Translations under genes and position numbers: made by a program | The notes under the pieces: model-generated | Databases searched by the model: none | Told to the model about the DNA's origin: nothing | What the model saw: the letters and a program-made list of their open reading frames with translations, nothing else | Assembly (NCBI GenBank): GCA_902806575.1 | Contig: CADCXD010000013.1 | Location: forward strand, 186,001-250,000 | Reading direction: 5' to 3' | Origin: Jackrogersella multiformis | Lineage: Eukaryota; Ascomycota; Sordariomycetes; Xylariales; Hypoxylaceae | DNA length: 64,000 nt | In this document: positions 57,433 through 64,000 of the stretch, one piece after another | Layout: every line of letters begins with the position of its first letter | Position numbering within the stretch: the first letter of the stretch is position 1

Positions 57433-58694
57433 ATGTCCGCCGAAAAGAGACCTGCGCCTGATGATCCAGGTGCAGGCCAATTGGTTGTCAAGAGACAGAA
57501 GCCAGGGACCAGCACCGCATTATCGCGACGAGATGGGGCTTCCGGCACCAGCGCGTTGGTGCAATCCGTACGTGCATCACCATGTCCTCAAGATCGGATA
57601 CCGTCGTCTTAATGCTAATCCTATTTTCTAGTCTGTTCGGACGAGCAACTTGGAGGCGCCCTTGATGGAACTTACGGGGCACTCTGGGGAGATCTTTTCC
57701 GCAAGGTTTAATCCTACGGGAGAAATGATTGCTTCGGGGTCTATGGACCGAAGTATATGTATGTCCCGTCTATTGGTTTCACTCTTGGTGTCACTCTTGG
57801 TATCACTCCTGGCCTCAGCTGATAGAGATAACAGTGCTCTGGAGATCTTCAGGCGCGTGCGAAAACTATGGCTCGTTGACAGGCCATCGAGGTGCGATCT
57901 TGGACTTACAGTGGTCCCGCGACTCCGAAATATTATATTCAGCCTCGGCCGACATGCATCTTGCGAGCTGGGACTTAACCTCCGGAACTAGGATACGACG
58001 ATATATTGGGCACGAGGAAATCATAAACTCCGTGGATATAAGCAAACGTGGTGAAGAGTTTCTGGTCAGCGGGAGTGACGATGGCACCATAGGCATCTGG
58101 GATCCTCGCTCGAAGAACGCCGCCGATTTTATCGAGACCGAGTTCCCCATTACTGCGGTGGCAGTGGCGGAGGCGGGCAATGAGATTTACTCGGGTGGGA
58201 TTGATAACGACATCAAGGTCTGGGATATGCGTAAAAAGGCTGTCGTTTACTCCATGTTGGGCCATAATGATACAGTTACCAGCTTGCGCGTCTCGCCTGA
58301 CTCGCAATCGCTACTGTCTTATTCTCACGACTCGACAGCGAAAACCTGGGACATACGACCGTTTGCACCCACCGAGCGACACATCCGCACATTCGATGGG
58401 GCGCAGATGGGAATCGAAAAGAACCTGATACGAGCTAGTTGGGATAAGGCTGGCAAAAAGATCGCCGTAGGCGCCGGTGACGGGACTGTCATCATATGGT
58501 CCAACGATAACGGTAAGCTTCTTTACAAGTTACCGGGCCACAAGGGATCAGTCAATTGCGCCGAATTCACTCCCAGCGAGGAACCCGTCAGTAAGTTACT
58601 TCTACTCCAAGCTCTCTATAGATGCCCTGCTAATATTTGATCAGTCTTGTCTGCATCTTCTGATCGTAGGATGCTGCTTGGTGAGCTGCGTTGA
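57433..58694 (+). CDS. U5 snRNP 40-kDa WD40 protein (SNRNP40/Spf38-like)
   Basis: Four exons: 57433..57567, 57632..57758, 57835..58590, 58645..58694. 355 aa, as expected for this family. After a short basic N-terminus (MSAEKRPAPDDPGAGQLVVKRQK), seven WD repeats follow: ELTGHSGEIFSARFNPTGE, SLTGHRGAILDLQWSRDSE, RYIGHEEIINSVDISKRGE, a repeat ending IYSGGIDNDIKVWDMR, SMLGHNDTVTSLRVSPDSQ, IRASWDKAGKKIAVGAGDG, and a final LPGHKGSVNCAEFTPSEE closing with ILSASSDRRMLLGELR in the last exon. Nuclear component of the U5 snRNP and tri-snRNP. Intron 2 (57,759-57,834) contains three imperfect copies of a TCACTCTTGGT word. Divergent from bet3. Confidence 0.94.
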
Positions 58695-60738
58695 TAGCAT
58701 ATATGTAGCGAGAAGAGTGTGGTGATGATGAGCCTGTTATCATAGTTTCCTGCTACACGATGCTAGTTCTCGGGGGCTACACCTGAGACCATAGCCTTGC
58801 GTTACAGATACAGATACAGATACATACCTAGGTATACCCCGATGACTAAATCCCTTGATCTTGGTTGTTGTCAACTCGTTTGATAGGCCCGTGGCTCATT
58901 TGATAGGCGACGGTGGGAATTGACCAATGACCTGCGGGAGAATTCTATTTAGGGTAACGAACTATTGGATCGATCTCTAGGAGACGAACTAGGCGACCGT
59001 TTGGAAGAGCTGGGTGGTCATCTTTGAAGAACATGAAACATTTTCCTAAGCAGCCAAATGTTGAGTATTAGGTAGATGTACCTAGGTGACATCGCACAGC
59101 CCCCAGTCGTCTATCTACCTAGGTAGTATGTAATGCTGTAGCATCGAAAATGAAGAAGACCACGATAATACATGCCTACCTATGTACCCTGATAGTACTA
59201 GGTTGTGCTTTTTTATAGCTGAGATATTGAAGAGACTATTACATATATGTGTCGAATAATTACCTCGTATAATAAAAAATCTATCAGGTACGAGTGTTAC
59301 CGGAATTCTCGAATTAACGGTGCTTACCTTGAATGAAGACGATTATGAGGGATGATGATGATGACGAATCCCCCTTTACACATAGGTGATGGATGTATTG
59401 GTATCCAAGATTTGGAGGTGGATACCTATGTACCTAGATACCTACACATATGTACCTATGTAGGTACCTAGGTACCTAAGGTATGTAGTACGTACCGAAT
59501 TCCGAAACACTGGTTGTTAGCGATACCCCTGCATCCAAGTTTCACCTTAGGCAGCCTCGGCGCTTGCGGTACGGGTAGCTGGGCGAGAGAACGGACCTCT
59601 ACGTACCTACACTAGTAAAGTGGAAGGTCCTCTCCTAGCCAGGTACTGCTAGGGTACGAGAACCATAAGAAAGGGGCGTCTTTGATTGGTCATCTCCCTT
59701 TTCTCGTTTTCTCTGGTCTTCGTCATAGGCCTGGAGGTCACGGTCAAACGTTCACTAGCTGTTTTGCAATGCTTGACATTGACACCCATCCCATGATGTT
59801 TCTTTATGCTTCACCAGCGATACCTCCGGGTTTGTAGATGAGACTCTCTAGTCCGTTTTTTCCATCCTCGTCCTCGTTCCCGTCCCCCGTTCTCGTCCTC
59901 GTCTTCCTAGTTTGGTTGTCAAGCGCCGTGACGGTCCTACTCTTCTTTCGTCTGTCTCTGTCCGTCTGTCTATCTGTCTGTCCGTCTACCTAATCTATCT
60001 GTTTCTTCGTGCGTGCGTGTGGTGTTGTGTGTGTGTACTTGGCTTTTGCTGTTTTTTCTTCTCCCTCTCTCCCTTCTTCGTTCGTTTGTGGTTTTCTCTC
60101 TTCGTTTCGGGTCTCCCCCCCTCTATTCGACGAGGTAATTGGCGACTCGCGTAGTCAATGGAATCATCGTAACCCTCTTGTGTTGTAATTTAATTTTATC
60201 GTCTCTCGTTTTATACTCATTATCACGATCAACGGACTTTGAGAGTTCCGATTCTATTTTCCCTCTTCCCCTTTTCTCTTCCTTCATATATGCGAAATTA
60301 GCCGCCTCCGAGTCTATCCCTTCCTTTTCTTCGTTGAATTTGGCTGGTCCTTTTTATTGTTTACGATCCAAGACATACAATATATATCAAACCTGCAGGT
60401 ACCCGATTACCTAGTTACTCTCTGGCTCGAAGAATAATCGATTTGTCGAGAGTCTTCCGTACTCGAAACCCAACATACATAATATCGAAAAGGATTCGTC
60501 GCTGATCGCCAATCGCCAATCGATTCGTACGCCCTTGCTATTGGCGCGATCCGTCTGTATATACACGCTAGGTCGACCTCGATTGACCATCCGCGTTTGC
60601 TGTAGACCGCGCTCGTTTCCGGAACTTATTGGACGTTGAATAACAGGCAACACTGGTGGACAAAAGCATGTATAGTATTGGATATCGGTAACATCAGGTT
60701 CGACGCTTAAGAAGCCGCGTATCCGCCTTACCGTAGTC
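58695..60738. other. Intergenic region with CT-rich leader
   Basis: About 2 kb. The left part has a (CAGATA)3 run at about 58,808-58,826 and CCTAGG words at about 58,828, 59,075-59,130 and 59,420-59,485. The right part, 59,825-60,135, is strongly CT-rich. Open frames at 59,912-60,154 and 60,139-60,414 are products of this composition. Confidence 0.5.
59825..60135 (+). promoter_or_regulatory. Pyrimidine-rich promoter/leader of the downstream membrane-protein gene
   Basis: CT-rich plus-strand tract with CGTCCTCGTCC words and (TCTG)n-type repeats (GTCTGTCTCTGTCCGTCTG at about 59,950-59,968). It ends about 600 bp before the ATG at 60,739. CT-rich tracts upstream of fungal genes commonly mark transcription start regions. 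Confidence 0.4.
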
Positions 60739-62076
60739 ATGGATTACATCCGGACGAATGTCCTGCGGAGGACTCATTCTTCGGAGGGGCAGACACAAGA
60801 TCCTGAACCTCAGAGGCAGCTAGAGATGGGTGAGCAGCGGGGCCCCCGTACGAGACGTTTCTCGATAAGACGGCCACCCATGCCTACATTGTCCACCGGT
60901 CGATCGCACACGGGTGGGCAGAATCAGAGGGCCGAAGGCAATAGGCCTGAGGATGAGAGTCCGAAGACACCACGCTTCAACCTAGGCCTCCCGAGCATGC
61001 CTTCTACCCGTTTACACTTACCGAATCTGACGCGAACTTGGACTCGAGGATCATCAGGTCCGGCCACACCAGCCCAGACTGAACAATTGTCCGGGCCCAC
61101 ACCCCGACTCTCGTTGCCACGAGTACAAGCCGAACAAGTTCCTACCATATCCGAACCAGCACCATCGCACGGGAGCCATCATTCTGGGGGCCACGATATG
61201 GGGCATTCACAGTTCCGAGGCGCTGACCCCGAGGAAACACATTTGGCCGACGCCGTAGGTAGGGGGAGGCGACGACATCATCATGGAAGTCAAAGGCAAC
61301 AGTCTGATGAGCGCCCTAAACGATTCTTATTCTGCTTCCCCTGGGTTAGTTCGCGGCGCATGCGCTCTCAGATACTGCGTTGCTTTGTGTCTGGCGTTTT
61401 CCTAATTATTATGCTTACTATCTGTGAGTAGTCTGAAACCGTGTTATTATACATGGCAAGACATTAACCAGATGAATCTAGACCTCGCCCTCTCAGTCAC
61501 GAAGAATATAAACACCAGCGAGTTCACAGTGCTTCTTATACTCGTCATTCTATTTGCCACCATTTTCTTCTGCCACGGATTAATTAGGATATGCATGTTC
61601 ATCGTCAGGCCGCCTAACGAGAACGATGTAGAGCGTCCGCCGATGCCAAGGATAATGGAACCGGGCGGATACGCAATTCCGCGACGGCCAATCCATGTCA
61701 TCCTTGCGCGCGACGAGGAAGCGGCGGGAGATGATACGGCGAATAAGCTGCAGCCTCCAGCTTACGGGCTGTGGCGTGAAAGTGTGGTATGTATCGTCAA
61801 CGTATCCCTCGAGTTAGTGTTACCCAACCTTGCTTACAAGTCTCATAGCGCGTGGATCCGGATCGTCTCTATTGGCAGCGCAACGACCGGCCGCCCACGG
61901 GAGATAGTGGGGAGGAGGAATGTCGTCCTGAAACGGCTCACGCGCGGCCGCCATCATACGCATCCGAGGATGGTGTAAGCTATGTGGTCGAGGCCCGTCC
62001 AAGATCTATGGTTCCCCCACTCGATGTCCCGCTCCCGCCTCATCCTTCTGATGCTAGACACCTCTCAGCGACGTAG
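60739..62076 (+). CDS. Two-span membrane protein of unknown function, fungal
   Basis: Three exons: 60739..61423, 61482..61786, 61849..62076 (introns 58 and 62 bp). 405 aa. The acceptor at 61,481 was chosen over one nine bases upstream because only it keeps frame across the first span (LTIY|LALSV). Residues 1-210 are polar, rich in Arg/Ser/Pro/Gly, with repeated RRFSIRRPPMPTL and PRFNLGLPSMPS motifs and a His-rich patch. CFPW precedes SRRMRSQILRC, then span 1 (about 213-234), a short loop, and span 2 (about 243-270, FTVLLILVILFATIFFCHGL). The C-terminal cytosolic part has QPPAYGLWRESVRVDPDRLYWQR and a PPSYASEDGVSY motif of the PPxY type, which may recruit an Rsp5-like ubiquitin ligase. Similar proteins are common in Pezizomycotina without a known role. 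Confidence 0.85.
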
Positions 62077-64000
62077 CAGGCCCATAATACTCGGTAATAG
62101 GGTATGTATGGTTTGCTCTCATAGATTCATTCACCTTGAATGGAGACTTGGTGAAGTGGGACAAGTGGGAAAACTGTACAATAGTGTATGAGGGCGAGGA
62201 AGGGGAAAACGTAGGGAAACCAGGCCGAGCCGAACCATATCCTATGTACCCTGTTCTTCTAGCACATCGTCTTGCCTAGGTGGCGTAGGAATTATATGCG
62301 CACAGAGTTTCTGGTTCTAGCATTGGCGCTGAGGGAGCAAGGACGGCCAATATTACTTTCACGGGCTACTGCGTAACAGTAGTTGGTTATATAACTGTTA
62401 GAGCCTGCTAATCGAGTTAAGTCATCATGTCCTGGCGTTGTGCGAGTTGAAGAGGATCGGAGTTAGCCGTATCCGTAGTTTAAGACACTAGGCATAACAT
62501 TAAATCCTCGTCTGGCCTTTGATCAACTTTCGTGTCTACTCGGAGTTCGGGGAGGCTAGGAAGTCATGGATGACTTAAGTCCAGGGATCTAATACATAAT
62601 TTGAATGGGAATATGAAGAGGGAAATGGAAAGGGAAAGGAGACATCCACGGCGGAGATATGGTGATATATTATATCGTGGGCACACGACCACGAAGAGCT
62701 TCGCGCATTTCAGCCCTTTTTGTTCCTCAACTTGAGATGGTTAGATAAAATGAGCCGTGTCATGAGGATACTTTGAAAAATATGAGTTGGATAGCATTGA
62801 TATTCAACATGAACAATTAGGTACAACGAGGCACAACGAGGCCCAGAAATTTTGTCTACCTAGGTATGTAAGGACCTAGGTAGTCAGAGAGCATCGCGTT
62901 AGATGCGCAGATGGGGATAGCCAGTAGCGATGGGCTCGCTCTGCAACTTCATGCTGACAAGACGCTTGGCGACAAAAGGATCCCCTAGGAAGATCCAAAG
63001 AAGAGCAACTAATGAAGATTGCGATCACAGTTGCAACCCGGGGAGTTGGCGAAGTTGGAAGCAAGATCAACGAGGCGGAAGCACCGTTCTAAGGTCCCCG
63101 GCCTTGCGACGGAGCTTTGATTTGGTCAGGAGTAGGACTAGGGGGGGAGGGTCATGTAGGCTGACGAGGAGTTGGCGGCGGCTACGTCCTCCCCTTGCTC
63201 TAACGTACCTAGGTAGGTAGGTAGGTAGGAACTTGAAAGGCATTAAAGCATCGGACACCTACCTAGGTACATAGTCGGTAGTTACAACATAAACATATTA
63301 TTGAAGCTCTAGCTCTACCCTCTACCCTCTATTACCCTCTGCCATGTGGTATGCTACCAGATACACTAATAGTATCTATAGTAAGTGGGCGATAATATGT
63401 ATGCAGGTTCCGAATTCCAACATCTCGTTTATCCTGAGCCAATACATTCTCATTGATGGGTCAGGCACTTGATGGCTAACCCGACCTAGGCAAGGTCCAT
63501 CTACATATATACACTACCACATAACATGTTAACAAAGCTAGACTGTTCCAGATTACCACCTGTCCTTTCTTTTCTCTCTCAGTCCCATCCCGCTTTGCCC
63601 AGCCCTCTGCGCGTCTTTCGGGCCTCAAGTCCTACGATGTGGGGTCGGGTATCCGTACGTACACTAGATACCTACCTCCTAGGTACAAGCAGGCAGGTAA
63701 TCATGTCCAGGAACTTGCATGAGACTCTTACCAAAGTAGTTCGCTAGTATTAGGTATTAGGTATTAAACCACCCCGACTTGCTTAGTCCTGCCCTAGGTG
63801 CAACTTGAGGCATATAAGAAGAAAATACCTGTTTCGAGCATTAGCATCCAGCTCAAGTGTGCATGGAATAAGACAGGTGGAAAGAAATGGGATGGATGTT
63901 TAGCATTGTCGGATAACTCGCTACTACGTACCTGAAGCCTGCAGGAATATACTAATAAGACTTTAGCAGGTTTAGATCACCTTAGATCCATGTCCTCCCT
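62077..64000. other. Intergenic region to the window end
   Basis: No supportable gene in the last 1.9 kb. CCTAGG words lie at about 62,858-62,883, 63,205-63,233, 63,258-63,275 and 63,666-63,695. Open frames (62,930-63,220, 63,526-63,747 and their complements) overlap repeat words and lack domain character. A gene starting beyond 64,000 cannot be excluded. Confidence 0.5.

Noticed and set aside
59912..60414. Two plus-strand ORFs in the CT-rich region
   Set aside because: Serine/leucine/phenylalanine-rich products of a pyrimidine tract in a likely promoter/leader; no conserved feature.

Overview
The window is nuclear DNA from a filamentous ascomycete (Pezizomycotina, most likely a Sordariomycete). 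The grounds are short GT-AG introns of about 45-95 bp in most genes, a gene set that includes an Fta4-type kinetochore subunit, a Som1-type LisH regulator, Tom6, Bet3 and the U5 snRNP 40-kDa protein, and one retrotransposon almost erased by C-to-T mutation, the signature of fungal repeat-induced point mutation (RIP). Exon coordinates below were worked out by hand from splice sites, phase and protein continuity.

Layout. 1-12.5 kb: 3' end of a kinetochore gene (Fta4), a calpain-type protease, a serine beta-lactamase/LovD-like hydrolase, a short-chain dehydrogenase, a protein with a degenerate RNase H-like domain, and a divergent RRM-like protein. 12.5-18.4 kb: long gene-poor DNA ending in a secreted GH16 glucanase. 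18,381-24,890: a complete LTR retrotransposon with a 5-bp target duplication, 312-bp LTRs and no surviving reading frame. 25-41 kb: an accessory-looking block with a Dal5/Tna1-type transporter, a secreted type-B carboxylesterase, two further MFS transporters and a FabG-like dehydrogenase. 42.5-43.6 kb: an unrecognised two-exon gene. 44.5-62 kb: mostly housekeeping and regulatory genes, namely Tom6, an ascomycete protein of unknown function in divergent arrangement with it, the Som1-type LisH regulator followed by about 5.2 kb of gene-free DNA, Bet3 with a 9-nt micro-exon, the U5-40K WD40 protein divergent from it, and a two-span membrane protein. The last 1.9 kb holds no supportable gene.

Two features run through the window. 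First, a palindromic word (core CCTAGG, usually inside runs of CCTA/TAGG) is scattered through nearly every intergenic stretch and several introns, and in places it supplies stop codons or a splice donor. Second, RIP is confined to the retrotransposon and fades in the outermost part of each LTR.

No CRISPR array, rRNA gene or convincing tRNA gene was seen. No operon logic applies. The only functional grouping that can be argued is the transporter/esterase/dehydrogenase block at 25-41 kb, and that is inference from proximity.
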